A DNA stretch of 64,000 nucleotides, from NCBI GenBank assembly GCA_016297495.1, contig JAEDGN010000002.1, positions 27,472 to 91,471 on the forward strand. The letters are read 5' to 3'. Positions within the stretch are counted from its first letter, which is position 1. Each line of letters starts with the position of its first letter. The notes under the pieces were generated by a model. The model did no database searches, was not told where the DNA came from, and worked only from the letters and a program-made list of their open reading frames with translations. Origin of the DNA: Coprococcus sp. (GTDB lineage Bacteria > Bacillota > Clostridia > Lachnospirales > Lachnospiraceae). The position numbers and the translations under genes were made by a program. Positions 1 through 9,211 of the stretch are shown here, piece after piece.

Positions 1-3000
1 CTGCTCAAAGGCCTGAGTGGTACTGCCGGGAACTTTTTCGTAGGGTCGTATTTTCCTTAACAATTCTTCCAGTACATCGATGACCGGCAGGGCAAAGGCC
101 AGCCGGACTGCAGAGCCGAGACTCATACGGAAGCCCGGGTGCATGTTGTGATAATCTACATCATCATTGGTGAGAATAGGTACATGGCTGTATCCGGCAT
201 CATCCAGTGCTTTGCGGAGCAGGGCACTGTAATGGGTGAGACGGCAGTCGCCGATATACTTGCCCATACCGATGGCCACTTCTTTATCATCATATTTTCC
301 GCTGCGAAGAGCTGCCAATGCCTCGCCAATAACGATCTGGCAAGGGAAGCAGATGTCGTTGTGGACATACTGTTTGCCCAGGCGGATAGCCTCTTCACGG
401 CCGATATCCAATGGTTCGGCTTTGATATGCTGGCTGCAGATGGCCGCTGACATGATTCTGCAGAAGGCATGGGAGGTATTAGGAACAAGGACAACTTTTT
501 CTTTGCGGCTTTTCTTTGTAAATTTTACCGGATACGGGTCTTCCAGTTCGTGAATGATAAGATCCGGGTCCTGTTCCCGACGCATGGTGATTGTCTCCAC
601 AAATGAGCGCACACGGATGCGCAGCGGCCCCTGTATATCACTTTCGTCCAGTTTCAGAATCAGCGGTATTTTGCCGGAAATCTCTTTCATCAGACGGATG
701 ATCTCATCGGAAAGATAGGCATCATGGCCGCATCCAAAGCTGACGATCTGGACATATTCCAGATGGGTGCTTCTGGCAGCAAGAATAGCGGAAGAGAGCA
801 TTCGTGCATGATAATTGTTGACAATATCCAGCCGGCTCATGCTCAGATCCACCTGATCGGTTCCCGGAAGGGAGTCGGCGGTCAGCACGGGGATTCCAAG
901 GCTGGTGAACATCTCCGGAAGATCATGATTGACCAGAGCATCATTCTGGTATGGACGGGAGGCCAGAACGACGGCATAGGTTCCTCTGGCGGTTACATCA
1001 TCCAGAACAGCCTGTCCGGCCTGTTTCAGTTCTGTATGAAACTGATTCTGAGCCGCATCTGCGTTTTGAATAGCCTGTCTGGTCTGCTCCGGTGTGATCC
1101 GGAAGGTTTTTTCCATATACAGGGTCAGCTGTTTGTCGCGGTCCTCTTTTTTATACCAGTGAAATAACGGTGCATCAAAAGGAATCTGCCAGCGCTTTTC
1201 GGGATTGTCAGAATTGCGGATGACAATAGGGTAGCCTTTGACGATGGCACACATGGATTCACTGGTTTCTTCTGTGTTTTCTGATGTAACCGTTGTAATG
1301 GACGGCATGAAAATGCGGTCTGCCCCTTTTTCGGTCAGATTGCGGAGATGGCCGTGAACCAGCTTGGCAGGAAAACAGACAGTATCCGATGTGACAGCGG
1401 ATAGTCCGTCCTCATATATTTTACGTGTACTCAGATCCGATATTTTAATCTTAAAGCCGAGGGAACGCCAGAAGGTCGTCCAGAACGGCATTGTCTCCCA
1501 GTAGGAGAGTACTCTCGGAAGACCGATAGTCACCTCTTTGTCAGGTGCTGCGGCTGTATAAGGATAATCTTTAAATAACAGCTGCTGGCGGGTCCGGAAG
1601 AGATTCGGAACCTGTTCTCTGGTCCGGGTGGTCGCCTTCAGCTTTTCACGGACTGCTTCTTCATGGGGGTCACCGAGAATTTCACCGCGTTCGCAGCGGT
1701 TATTGGTGACCCAGGAGCTGCCGTTGGAAAAACGGACGATGGTTCGTTTACAGTGGTTGGCACAGAACGGGCACGGTGAGTTGGATTCCTGTGTATAGGA
1801 AAAGTCTTCGATGGCGTCCAGTCCAATAAAGGTTCTCTCCATCTGGCGGGCATGAAAACGTTCTTTGGTGATCAGGGCTGCGCCGATGGCGCCCATAATA
1901 CCGGGATAAGGGGCGCGGACAACTTCACGTCCCGTGTACTGTTCCATGGCGCGCAAAACGGCATCATTCTGGAAAGTGCCGCCCTGAACAACGATTTTAT
2001 TGCCGAGACTGTCCAGATTGGAGATGCGGATGACTTTTGTAAAGACATTTTCAATGATGGAACGGCACAAACCGGCCATAATATCCTCTGACTGCTTTCC
2101 ATTACGCTGTTCCGTCACAATACTGCTGTTCATAAAAACTGTACAGCGGCTGCCAAGGGCTGCGGGATGCCGTGAGGAGAAAGCAGCGTGGGCGATCTCC
2201 TCTACCGGAATATGTAAAGACGAAGCGAAATTTTCAAGGAACGAACCGCAGCCTGAGGAGCAGGCTTCATTGACAACGATATTGGTAATGATGCCATTGT
2301 CGATCCATATCGCCTTCATGTCCTGTCCGCCGATGTCCAGAATAAAAGTCGCATCACTGACGTATTTATCTGCTGCGCGGGCGTGAGCTACGGTTTCTAC
2401 CACATGGCATTCTGTACTGAAGGCTTTGGAAAACAGCAGTTCGCCATAGCCTGTGGTACCTGCAGCAATGATATCGAGAGTGGCACCGGCTGCGCGGCAG
2501 CGGTCACGGACCGCCTTAAGAGCTGCTTTTGCAACAGCCAGAGGTTCCCCTTCATTTGGAGCATAAAAAGAATCAAGGATATTTTCGTCTTCATCTATTA
2601 AAACAAATTTTGTTGTGGTGCTTCCGGAATCAATTCCCAGATAAGCATGAACGGTCTGACCGGCCTGAGGCTGAAAATGTGTACATTCCGGCAGCTGATG
2701 TCTTTTGACAAAAGCATCATATTCTTCCTGTGAGTCAAAAAACACTGGCGCATCCTGAGAGGTGTGGAGACTGGACTGAAGGGTTTCGTCTGAAAGCAGG
2801 TCAAGAAGCCGGGACGGACGCCGCCAGGAGGTGCTGCTGGCAAACATTTTCTCCAGAGAAAGGGCGGCACCGAAGGCAATCATGATCTCAGGATGTTCCG
2901 GGCACAGTGTTTCTTCGGGTAAAAGATTCAAACGCTGGGCAAATACCTGTACGAGCTCCGGATTGAAGGTAAGAGGTCCTCCTTCGAAAACAACGGGCTT

Positions 3001-3672
3001 CTTGATGTCGAGGCCCTGGGCCAGACCGCCGATGGTCTGTTTGGCAATGGCGTGAAAGGAAGAAAGGGCCAGATCCGGTTTGGATATACCCTGATTCAGC
3101 AGCGGCTGGATATCTGTTTTGGCATAAACACCGCAGCGGCCGGATATGTCATAAATACAGGACCCCTGAGCGGCCAGATCATTGAATTCTTCTATAGGTA
3201 CTTTCAAAATGGCGGCAATTTCATCAATAAAGGCACCGGTGCCGCCGGCGCAGTTTCCGTTCATGCGCATGTCGGCCACGGTGAGTGCGTTCGTTGATTC
3301 ATCCCGTCCAAAGAAAATCATTTTTGCATCCTGACCGCCAAGCTCAATGGCAGTTCCTACATTGTCATAATGATCTTCCAGAGCAATGGAGTTGGCTACA
3401 ACTTCCTGAATATAACAGACGCCGAGACTTTCTGCCAGTCTTTTGGCACCTGAGCCCGTAAGGGCAATCCGTATCAAAGCATCAGGAAAATGTTCATTCA
3501 GCATGGAGAGGGCATCATGAACGCTTTGTGCCTGTGCCGCGTTATGACGTTTGTAGTTGGAAAATAAAATCTTGTTGTTGTCCGGATTAATGGCAACAAT
3601 TTTCGTCGTGGTCGAACCAACATCGATACCGACAAAAAGACGCTGCACAGCCGGTGCGTAATTGTTTGACAT
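1..3672 (-). CDS. 2-hydroxyacyl-CoA dehydratase activase, large fused form (3' end outside window)
   Basis: Reading leftward from an ATG at 3672 (AGGAG about 9 nt upstream) the frame stays open to the window edge, giving over 1,220 residues, so the C terminus is missing. Two ASKHA-type ATPase domains follow each other: GIDVGSTTTK near residue 16 and GIDSGSTTTK near residue 345, each with a later GGQD motif. Cysteines that could hold the [4Fe-4S] cluster are present (NCAGGTG, SSGCGSF). The second half carries CPFCANHC and matches the HgdB-like/DUF2229 part of long activase fusions. Known family role: ATP-driven one-electron activation of 2-hydroxyacyl-CoA or related dehydratases. It lies 31 bp behind marR in the same direction, so the two are probably cotranscribed. 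The actual substrate is unknown. Confidence 0.9.
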   Translation of the reverse strand, partial: MSNNYAPAVQRLFVGIDVGSTTTKIVAINPDNNKILFSNYKRHNAAQAQSVHDALSMLNEHFPDALIRIALTGSGAKRLAESLGVCYIQEVVANSIALEDHYDNVGTAIELGGQDAKMIFFGRDESTNALTVADMRMNGNCAGGTGAFIDEIAAILKVPIEEFNDLAAQGSCIYDISGRCGVYAKTDIQPLLNQGISKPDLALSSFHAIAKQTIGGLAQGLDIKKPVVFEGGPLTFNPELVQVFAQRLNLLPEETLCPEHPEIMIAFGAALSLEKMFASSTSWRRPSRLLDLLSDETLQSSLHTSQDAPVFFDSQEEYDAFVKRHQLPECTHFQPQAGQTVHAYLGIDSGSTTTKFVLIDEDENILDSFYAPNEGEPLAVAKAALKAVRDRCRAAGATLDIIAAGTTGYGELLFSKAFSTECHVVETVAHARAADKYVSDATFILDIGGQDMKAIWIDNGIITNIVVNEACSSGCGSFLENFASSLHIPVEEIAHAAFSSRHPAALGSRCTVFMNSSIVTEQRNGKQSEDIMAGLCRSIIENVFTKVIRISNLDSLGNKIVVQGGTFQNDAVLRAMEQYTGREVVRAPYPGIMGAIGAALITKERFHARQMERTFIGLDAIEDFSYTQESNSPCPFCANHCKRTIVRFSNGSSWVTNNRCERGEILGDPHEEAVREKLKATTRTREQVPNLFRTRQQLLFKDYPYTAAAPDKEVTIGLPRVLSYWETMPFWTTFWRSLGFKIKISDLSTRKIYEDGLSAVTSDTVCFPAKLVHGHLRNLTEKGADRIFMPSITTVTSENTEETSESMCAIVKGYPIVIRNSDNPEKRWQIPFDAPLFHWYKKEDRDKQLTLYMEKTFRITPEQTRQAIQNADAAQNQFHTELKQAGQAVLDDVTARGTYAVVLASRPYQNDALVNHDLPEMFTSLGIPVLTADSLPGTDQVDLSMSRLDIVNNYHARMLSSAILAARSTHLEYVQIVSFGCGHDAYLSDEIIRLMKEISGKIPLILKLDESDIQGPLRIRVRSFVETITMRREQDPDLIIHELEDPYPVKFTKKSRKEKVVLVPNTSHAFCRIMSAAICSQHIKAEPLDIGREEAIRLGKQYVHNDICFPCQIVIGEALAALRSGKYDDKEVAIGMGKYIGDCRLTHYSALLRKALDDAGYSHVPILTNDDVDYHNMHPGFRMSLGSAVRLAFALPVIDVLEELLRKIRPYEKVPGSTTQAFEQ

Positions 3673-3703
3673 CTTTTGTACTCCTGTATTTCTATTGTTT
3701 CTT

Positions 3704-4126
3704 TTAAAAATTTTGCTGTACTTTTTGGAGAAGCTTCAGCAAATCTGTTTTTTCCTTGCTGGTAAGGCCCGTGGTAAGGCGTTCCAGCGTCTTATCCATA
3801 TGCTCCTGTGCTTCTTCACAGATCCGATACCCTTCACCGGTTATTCTGACGATCTTGATACGTTTGTCTTCCGTATCACGGGCACAGCTGACAAAGCCTT
3901 TTTGCTGGAGACGTTTGACAAGGCCGACGGTTGTAGACTGCCCGATCTGGAGAAGCTTTTCCATTTCCTTCAGCGAGCAGGAGCCGGATGGGCTGTCTTT
4001 CAGGGCAGAGAGCAGATAAATCTGTGAGACTGTCAGGCCCTTTTCCCGCAGGGCATTATTGGCTTCCTTTTCCATGGCAGCATGAATCTGTCGAATCAGA
4101 GGTGCGCATTTTTCAGCGTAAATCAT
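3704..4126 (-). CDS. MarR-family transcriptional regulator
   Basis: 140-residue protein with the MarR winged-helix layout. A recognition-helix region (KEMEKLLQIGQSTTVGLVKRL) spans roughly residues 53-73, followed by a wing with DKR near residue 88, and helical ends for dimerisation. MarR proteins usually repress their own operon and release DNA on binding small phenolic or lipophilic ligands, or on oxidation. It is the first gene of a minus-strand pair with the CoA-dehydratase activase and diverges from an aldo/keto reductase across a 200-bp gap that contains two dyad symmetries. Controlling the activase, and possibly the reductase, is therefore likely but inferred. Confidence 0.88.
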   Translation of the reverse strand: MIYAEKCAPLIRQIHAAMEKEANNALREKGLTVSQIYLLSALKDSPSGSCSLKEMEKLLQIGQSTTVGLVKRLQQKGFVSCARDTEDKRIKIVRITGEGYRICEEAQEHMDKTLERLTTGLTSKEKTDLLKLLQKVQQNF

Positions 4127-4143
4127 AGATTTTCTCCTGAAAA

Positions 4144-4223
4144 TATATCATATAAAATATGTTTTTTGTCGCAATGAGTATAGCACTAATGAACGTAAAA
4201 TTCAATAGCATGGAATTGAATTT
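4144..4223. promoter_or_regulatory. Candidate MarR operators between marR and the reductase gene
   Basis: Two symmetries lie in the divergent intergenic region. TATATCATATA at 4144-4154 is an odd palindrome just upstream of marR. AAATTCAAT (4198-4206) and ATTGAATTT (4215-4223) form a perfect 9-bp inverted repeat with an 8-bp spacer, about 105 bp upstream of the reductase start. Operator function is inferred from position. Confidence 0.45.
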
Positions 4224-4327
4224 CTGGGAGATTGTGCGTTCAGGGAAGAATGTGGTATACTAAGCAAGAATTGCTGAGTTGTATTTCTATTTTATTTAGA
4301 ATGATGCAGCGGAGAAGGAGACAATTT

Positions 4328-5494
4328 ATGGAATACAGGATGAATGACTGGTCGGTGCTGGGCTTTGGGTGTATGCGTTTTCCGAAAAAGGGAAGCAGTG
4401 TGGATATGGAAGAAACAGAGAGGGAACTGGCCTATGCCATTGAACATGGTATTAATTATTTTGATACAGCCTATATATATAAAGGGAATGAGAAGGTTCT
4501 CGGGCAACTGCTGGAGAAGAATCACTGGCGGGAACAGGTACAGATTGCCACTAAGATGCCGCATTATATGATTCATTCCATCGGTGAACTGGAGAAATTA
4601 TTTCAGGAACAGCTGAGGAGACTCAGGACGGATTATGTGGATAATTATCTGATGCATATGCTGCCGGATGTTCATATCTGGGAGAAACTGATCCGGATGG
4701 GGATTTTGGAATGGATCAGTGAAAAAAAGGCCGGCGGGCAGATCCGCAGGGTTGGTTTTTCCTATCACGGGAACAGCCGGAATTTTATAGAACTTCTGGA
4801 TGCCTGGGACTGGGAATTCTGCCAGGTGCAGTATAATTATATGGATGAGAACAGTCAGGCCGGCCGGGCCGGAGTAGAATATGCAGCCGCTAAGGGAATT
4901 CCGGTGATTATTATGGAACCGCTTCGGGGCGGCCGTCTGGTCAATGGTCTTCCGAAAAATGCGCAGGAGCTTTTTGCGAAAGCCAGGCCACAGCGCAGCC
5001 CGGCAGAATGGGGGCTTCGCTGGCTGTGGAATCAGCCGGGAGTATCCGTGATTCTGTCAGGCATGAATTCCATGGAGATGCTGAAGGAGAATATCCGGAT
5101 TGCGGAGTCGGTGCGTGCGGGTGAACTTACAGAAGCGGATAGGCAGTTATTTTCAGAGGTTCGTGATGCGATCAATGATAAGATGAAGGTACCCTGCACG
5201 GGCTGCGGTTATTGCCAGCCATGTCCTTTCGGTGTGGATATTCCGGGTGCTTTCCGATGCTATAATGTGCGTTATACGGATAATTTCTTCACAGGAATGC
5301 GGGAATATCTGATGTGTACCACCTTCCGGGCGGACAGGACCAATGCTTCACGCTGCAGGAAATGCGGTAAATGTGAACAGCATTGTCCACAGGGCATTGC
5401 CATTCGGAAGGAACTGGAGCAGGTGGTCCGGCATATGGAGAATCCGGTATATAAAGTCATTGCATTTTTTGCAAAGGGTATGTTCAGGAAATAA
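4328..5494 (+). CDS. Aldo/keto reductase with C-terminal ferredoxin-type 4Fe-4S domain
   Basis: 388 residues from the ATG at 4328, which has GAAGGAG 7 nt upstream; the frame is open further upstream but without a ribosome site. The N-terminal barrel shows the reductase tetrad in context: D and Y in NYFDTAYIYKGNE, K in IATKMP, H in NYLMHML. The C-terminal 100 residues carry CTGCGYCQPCP and CRKCGKCEQHCP, two clusters of iron-sulfur ligands. This is the fused ferredoxin-type aldo/keto reductase common in anaerobes, whose physiological substrates are mostly undefined. It is divergent from marR and transcribed alone before tetR. Confidence 0.92.
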   Translation: MEYRMNDWSVLGFGCMRFPKKGSSVDMEETERELAYAIEHGINYFDTAYIYKGNEKVLGQLLEKNHWREQVQIATKMPHYMIHSIGELEKLFQEQLRRLRTDYVDNYLMHMLPDVHIWEKLIRMGILEWISEKKAGGQIRRVGFSYHGNSRNFIELLDAWDWEFCQVQYNYMDENSQAGRAGVEYAAAKGIPVIIMEPLRGGRLVNGLPKNAQELFAKARPQRSPAEWGLRWLWNQPGVSVILSGMNSMEMLKENIRIAESVRAGELTEADRQLFSEVRDAINDKMKVPCTGCGYCQPCPFGVDIPGAFRCYNVRYTDNFFTGMREYLMCTTFRADRTNASRCRKCGKCEQHCPQGIAIRKELEQVVRHMENPVYKVIAFFAKGMFRK

Positions 5495-5651
5495 ATATTG
5501 ATGGAGGAAAAGAGAATAAGAAGATTGTTGTACTGGATGGTTATACGGAAAATCCCGGAGATTTTTTATTGTCAAAATACGGAAAGGTCTTCTCAAAAAC
5601 GGTCAATGGCGTATAATTATAATTAACCGGAGCGGTCAATGGGAGGGGCCT

Positions 5652-6269
5652 ATGAACGAAAAATTCTTTGATCTGCCGAAGGAGAAGCGGCAGCGGATCA
5701 TCAATGCAGGCTATAAGGTGTTCAGTCAGAACAGTTACAAAAAGAGTCCTGTGGGTGAGATTGCGGCGGAAGCGGGTATTAGTAAATCATTGTTGTTTCA
5801 TTATTTTCATAATAAGAAGGAACTGTATCTGTTTATATGGGAGGAAGCAGCCCGTGTGACAAGGGAGGTTATGATAGAGGAGCGCTGTTATGAACCAAAG
5901 AGCCTTTTTGATATGATGGAACGGGGACTGGAGGCCAAGATGAAGATCATGCGGGAGTACCCGGATCTGACAGCTTTTACAATGAAGGCTTTTTATGAGA
6001 AGGATCCGAATGTTGCACCTGCCATTCGGGAAAGCTATCAGAGACATGTATATGAAAAGGATGGAAGATTTTATCTGGAAATTAATCCGGAGGAATTTCG
6101 TCCCGATATCGACCTGGGGATGATGTATCAGGAAATGTACTGGGCAGCGGAAGGCTATATGTGGGAAATGATCCAGAAAGGAGATCCGGATTGGGACAAG
6201 GTTGAGAAGGATTTCAGGAGAATGATGGATTTCTGGAAAAAAATATATCTGAGGGAGGGAAATGAATGA
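5652..6269 (+). CDS. TetR/AcrR-family transcriptional regulator
   Basis: 205 residues starting after GGGAGGGG. The N-terminal 50 residues form the TetR helix-turn-helix, with VGEIAAEAGISKSLLFHYF as the recognition region. The rest is a helical ligand-binding part rich in charged and aromatic residues. The stop overlaps the start of the ABC ATPase by 4 bp (ATGA), so it heads a translationally coupled three-gene operon with an ABC-2 exporter. It most likely represses that operon and responds to the exported compound; the ligand is not evident. Confidence 0.92.
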   Translation: MNEKFFDLPKEKRQRIINAGYKVFSQNSYKKSPVGEIAAEAGISKSLLFHYFHNKKELYLFIWEEAARVTREVMIEERCYEPKSLFDMMERGLEAKMKIMREYPDLTAFTMKAFYEKDPNVAPAIRESYQRHVYEKDGRFYLEINPEEFRPDIDLGMMYQEMYWAAEGYMWEMIQKGDPDWDKVEKDFRRMMDFWKKIYLREGNE

Positions 6270-7159
6270 ATACCGTCATAAGAACAGAAAATCTGACAAA
6301 ATATTATGGGAAACACAGGGGTATTGTTAACCTTGATCTGAATGTGGAGAATGGGGAAATATTCGGGTTCATCGGACCTAATGGTGCGGGAAAGAGTACC
6401 ACCATCAGAATATTACTTGGGCTTATATCCGCGGATTCGGGATGCGGGGAGATACTGGGGCATGATGTAGGCACAGGAAACCGGGATTATTTGCAGAATG
6501 TGGGGTATATGCCATCGGAAGCCATGTTTTATGGCAGGATGAAGGTGCGGGATGTAATCGCTTTTTCTGCGGGACTTCGAAAGAAGGATTGCTTGGCAGA
6601 GGCGAAGAGACTCTGTGAACGTCTGAATCTGGATACGGGCAGAAGGATCGATGAGCTGTCTCTCGGAAATCGAAAGAAGGTCGCCATTGTCTGTGCTATG
6701 CAGCATCAGCCGCAGCTATACATCTTTGATGAACCGACCAGCGGCCTGGATCCGCTGATTCAGAAGGAATTTTTTGATCTGATTCAGGAGAAAAAGAGAG
6801 AGGGAGCAACGGTATTTCTGTCTTCCCATGTGTTGTCAGAGATCCAGCATCACTGCAGCAGGGCGGCCATTATCAGGGAAGGGAAAATGATTGCCTGTGA
6901 CAAGGTGGAAAATCTGACGAAGACGACGGCACGCCGCGTGACGCTTCACGGGATATCGCAGATGCCGGAGGGACTGGAAGGAAGATCCGTGAATCCGGGG
7001 GATCATATGATCAGTTTCCTTTATCAGGGGGATATCAGGCAATTACTCCGTCAGCTGTCTGCGCTTCCTTTGAACGATCTGACCATTACAGAGCCGGAAC
7101 TGGAAGAAGTATTTCTGCATTATTATCAGGGGGAGGGAACAGAAAATGACAATCTTTAA
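6266..7159 (+). CDS. ABC exporter ATP-binding subunit
   Basis: 297 residues. Walker A GPNGAGKST lies near residue 38, the signature is degenerate (ELSLGNRKKV near 130), and Walker B plus catalytic glutamate is LYIFDEPTSGLDP. The last 80 residues form the C-terminal extension typical of CcmA-type ABC-2 exporters. It overlaps tetR by 4 bp and the permease gene by 14 bp, so ATPase and permease form one exporter. Such TetR-linked exporters are often involved in drug, peptide or lipid export; the cargo here is unknown. Confidence 0.93.
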   Translation: MNTVIRTENLTKYYGKHRGIVNLDLNVENGEIFGFIGPNGAGKSTTIRILLGLISADSGCGEILGHDVGTGNRDYLQNVGYMPSEAMFYGRMKVRDVIAFSAGLRKKDCLAEAKRLCERLNLDTGRRIDELSLGNRKKVAIVCAMQHQPQLYIFDEPTSGLDPLIQKEFFDLIQEKKREGATVFLSSHVLSEIQHHCSRAAIIREGKMIACDKVENLTKTTARRVTLHGISQMPEGLEGRSVNPGDHMISFLYQGDIRQLLRQLSALPLNDLTITEPELEEVFLHYYQGEGTENDNL

Positions 7160-7934
7160 AAAAGAAATGAAACAGGGCTTGATGTCTCTGGGAATCTGGA
7201 CTGTGGCAACGGCTTTTATGGTTGTTATCTGTGTGGTATTGTTCCCGGAGATGAAAGGGCAGATGGAGGATGTGACTGATCTCTTTGCCAATATGGGGGG
7301 ATTTACAGCGGCCTTTGGTATGGACCGGGTGAGCTTTGGTGATATGATGGGATTTTATGCCGTTGAATGTGGAAATATCCTTGGTATTGGCGGCGGATTC
7401 TATGCAGCATTTCTGGGGATATCCATTCTGGCCAGTGAAGAAAAGGATCGCACAGCTGAATTTCTGCTCAGTCATCCGGTGAGCAGGATCCGTGTGCTTT
7501 CGGAGAAATTGATGGCTGTAATTGTACAGATACTGATATTTAATCTTGTGGTTGTTATCAGCAGTGCTCTTTCTATCAGGGGGATCGGAGAATCTGTGGA
7601 CTGGGAGATATTTGCCCTTCTGCATCTGGCTTTCTTTGTTCTGCAGCTGGAGCTGGGCTGTATCTGCTTCGGTATTTCAGCTTTCCTTAAGAGGGGCGGA
7701 CTTGGCATAGGTCTCGGGCTTGCAATGGTATTTTATTTTGTCAATATTATTTATAATATATCCGATGATCTCAGCTTTATGAAATATCTGACGCCTTATG
7801 CCTATGCAGAAGCCTCCTCAATCGTAGCAGATGCAAAACTGAATCTGCCGCTTATGGGAATTGGTATTGCAGTGGGCATCATCGGTGCTGCTGTGGGATA
7901 CATCCAATATAGCAGAAAGGATATTGCTGCATAA
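7146..7934 (+). CDS. ABC-2 type exporter permease
   Basis: 262 residues with about six hydrophobic membrane segments. The first follows a short basic start (MTIFKKEMKQG), and there is a large outer segment between helices 1 and 2. The SHPVSRIRVLSEKL stretch after helix 2 resembles the cytosolic coupling region of the ABC-2 family (EKDRTAEFLLSHPVSR). It starts inside the ATPase gene, so translation is coupled. It is the membrane half of the exporter controlled by the TetR protein upstream. Confidence 0.92.
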   Translation: MTIFKKEMKQGLMSLGIWTVATAFMVVICVVLFPEMKGQMEDVTDLFANMGGFTAAFGMDRVSFGDMMGFYAVECGNILGIGGGFYAAFLGISILASEEKDRTAEFLLSHPVSRIRVLSEKLMAVIVQILIFNLVVVISSALSIRGIGESVDWEIFALLHLAFFVLQLELGCICFGISAFLKRGGLGIGLGLAMVFYFVNIIYNISDDLSFMKYLTPYAYAEASSIVADAKLNLPLMGIGIAVGIIGAAVGYIQYSRKDIAA

Positions 7935-8035
7935 GGTAAAATATATTTTTATATAATTTTAATACCCGGAGCCATTCATTTACGCGGAATTTATTTATTC
8001 AGTTGTACAATGAAAGCAGATGGGAGGGAAATAAA

Positions 8036-8176
8036 ATGACAGTAATTTTATTTTCGATGGCATTTGCAGGTATGGGTATTCTGGGGTATCTTCTTATGAG
8101 AAGAATCGATGGTTTTCTGACGGATAATCTTCGGGAAATTCACGGGCTGGAGCCGCAGGAACATAAAAATAAATAA
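8036..8176 (+). CDS. 46-residue single-pass membrane peptide
   Basis: Small open frame with a good ribosome site (GGGAGG, 7 nt before ATG). It encodes one hydrophobic helix (about residues 2-20), then RR, and a polar charged tail ending HKNK. It sits 100 bp behind the ABC exporter and ends 10 bp before a strong terminator, so it is probably the last gene of the tetR-ABC operon. Small membrane peptides in this position can be accessory subunits, but no family is recognised. Confidence 0.6.
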   Translation: MTVILFSMAFAGMGILGYLLMRRIDGFLTDNLREIHGLEPQEHKNK

Positions 8177-8186
8177 GTCATACATA

Positions 8187-8230
8187 AAACAGGAGCGAAT
8201 CAGTGGAATCGGGCTGATTGGCTCCTGTTT
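8187..8230. terminator. Terminator hairpin between exporter operon and Panacea locus
   Basis: AAACAGGAGC at 8187-8196 pairs with GCTCCTGTTT at 8221-8230, with an inner AATCAG/CTGATT stem. It lies between converging genes and could stop transcription from both sides, though the T-tracts are weak. Confidence 0.7.
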
Positions 8231-8236
8231 AGATTA

Positions 8237-8697
8237 TTAAGTATGTTTTTTGTGTGATCTGCAAATGCATGTTGAATTGTCTCCATGATTTATATCGATC
8301 CATAAAATATTGAAAACAGCTCCTTTCATATATCCGTAAATTCGATGGGTGGCTGTTAACCTCAAGGATATCAAAGATTCTGCTTCTATATATAACTCAA
8401 TAAGTCTGTCTGATGCTATTTTATTTAAATCTTTCACATTAATAGAATGATTTCTTTTTTGGCATCAATTAAAATATTTCCCCAAGTTTGAGATTCCCAA
8501 GCTTGAAAATGAGGTAATATCTCTTTCCAAAATATTTCATGGACTTTATCTGAATATAGGCTCCAGTATTTTGGATCACAACTCGAAAAATTCCAAGAGG
8601 GATGTTGTGTGTAATATTGGTCAGGATTACCACCCTGACCAATATGATTACCTATAGGTTCTTTCGTTTGTTTGATTCTTTTTTTAGAGTCCGCCAT
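8237..8697 (-). pseudogene. Panacea-associated partner (putative toxin), frameshifted
   Basis: Two overlapping minus-strand frames (8697-8434 and 8437-8237) make sense only as one protein of about 153 residues. The first part ends LIDAKKEIILLM-stop. Reading back one base gives NHSINVKDLNK, which runs straight into IASDRLIELYIEAESLISLRL and a C terminus HGDNSTCICRSHKKHT. From memory this whole C-terminal pattern is conserved in hypothetical proteins beside Panacea-domain genes; that is recollection, not a search. The break is at a six-A run (minus strand, 8460-8455), where one extra A would restore the frame. It begins 14 bp inside the Panacea gene. It could be a mutated toxin, a sequencing error, or a slippage-controlled gene. 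Confidence 0.65.
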
Positions 8698-9115
8698 AAT
8701 AAAGTGCCATGCTTTCTTTAGATATTATTCGATTGCAGCCTGCACCAGCAGGAATGCCTACACGAGCTTCATTCCATGGATCCTCCATATGTGTCAGTTG
8801 GCTAAGCCATTGGGCATTATGATTCCCATAGTGTTCTAAAACCTTATCGATAGTATCTTTTTCATTATCGGTCAAATCTCCATTACCACCTGTTTCATCA
8901 GCGGAAGAAACAGAATATTGTCCTTGTGTTTTAAAAAATAATTCTCTGCATACAGGGCCATTTGCCCAAGCCTCGAAGTCTTCATCAAATAGAGGGGTAT
9001 CATCCCAAACTAAAGCCCAAGCCTGTGCGTAATAGCATAGTTTTTGTAATTTCATTGTAGACATAGTTCCTTTTTTTTCAAGAATATATTTTGCTACATC
9101 AAAAATATTTGCCAT
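8684..9115 (-). CDS. Panacea-domain (DUF4065) protein, likely antitoxin
   Basis: 143 residues with AGGGGAGAG before the ATG. The features MKLQKLCYYAQAWAL near residue 21 and FEAWANGPVCRELF near 47 are hallmarks of the Panacea/SocA-like domain, known as the antitoxin half of widespread toxin-antitoxin pairs with very diverse toxins. It overlaps the following frameshifted gene by 14 bp, which fits a coupled pair. The locus is markedly AT-rich compared with neighbours and sits between a terminator and a convergently oriented gene set, suggesting a mobile two-gene cassette. Confidence 0.85.
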   Translation of the reverse strand: MANIFDVAKYILEKKGTMSTMKLQKLCYYAQAWALVWDDTPLFDEDFEAWANGPVCRELFFKTQGQYSVSSADETGGNGDLTDNEKDTIDKVLEHYGNHNAQWLSQLTHMEDPWNEARVGIPAGAGCNRIISKESMALYYGGL

Positions 9116-9211
9116 TGTGCTCTCCCCTTTCTTGATTATAGATCTATAATATCGTTACTGTTGTTTAAATGTGTTGATTATTTTTTAACAAAATCGAATG
9201 TGTGTTCTTAT

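Noticed and set aside
156..2879. Several short frames on both strands inside the first 3.6 kb
   Set aside because: They overlap the single long minus-strand activase frame, which reads without interruption and shows the family motifs.
8455..8460. Programmed -1 ribosomal frameshift at the A6 run
   Set aside because: The heptamer is not in the right phase for a standard X-XXY-YYZ slip, and no clear downstream pseudoknot was found; kept only as a possibility next to mutation or read error.
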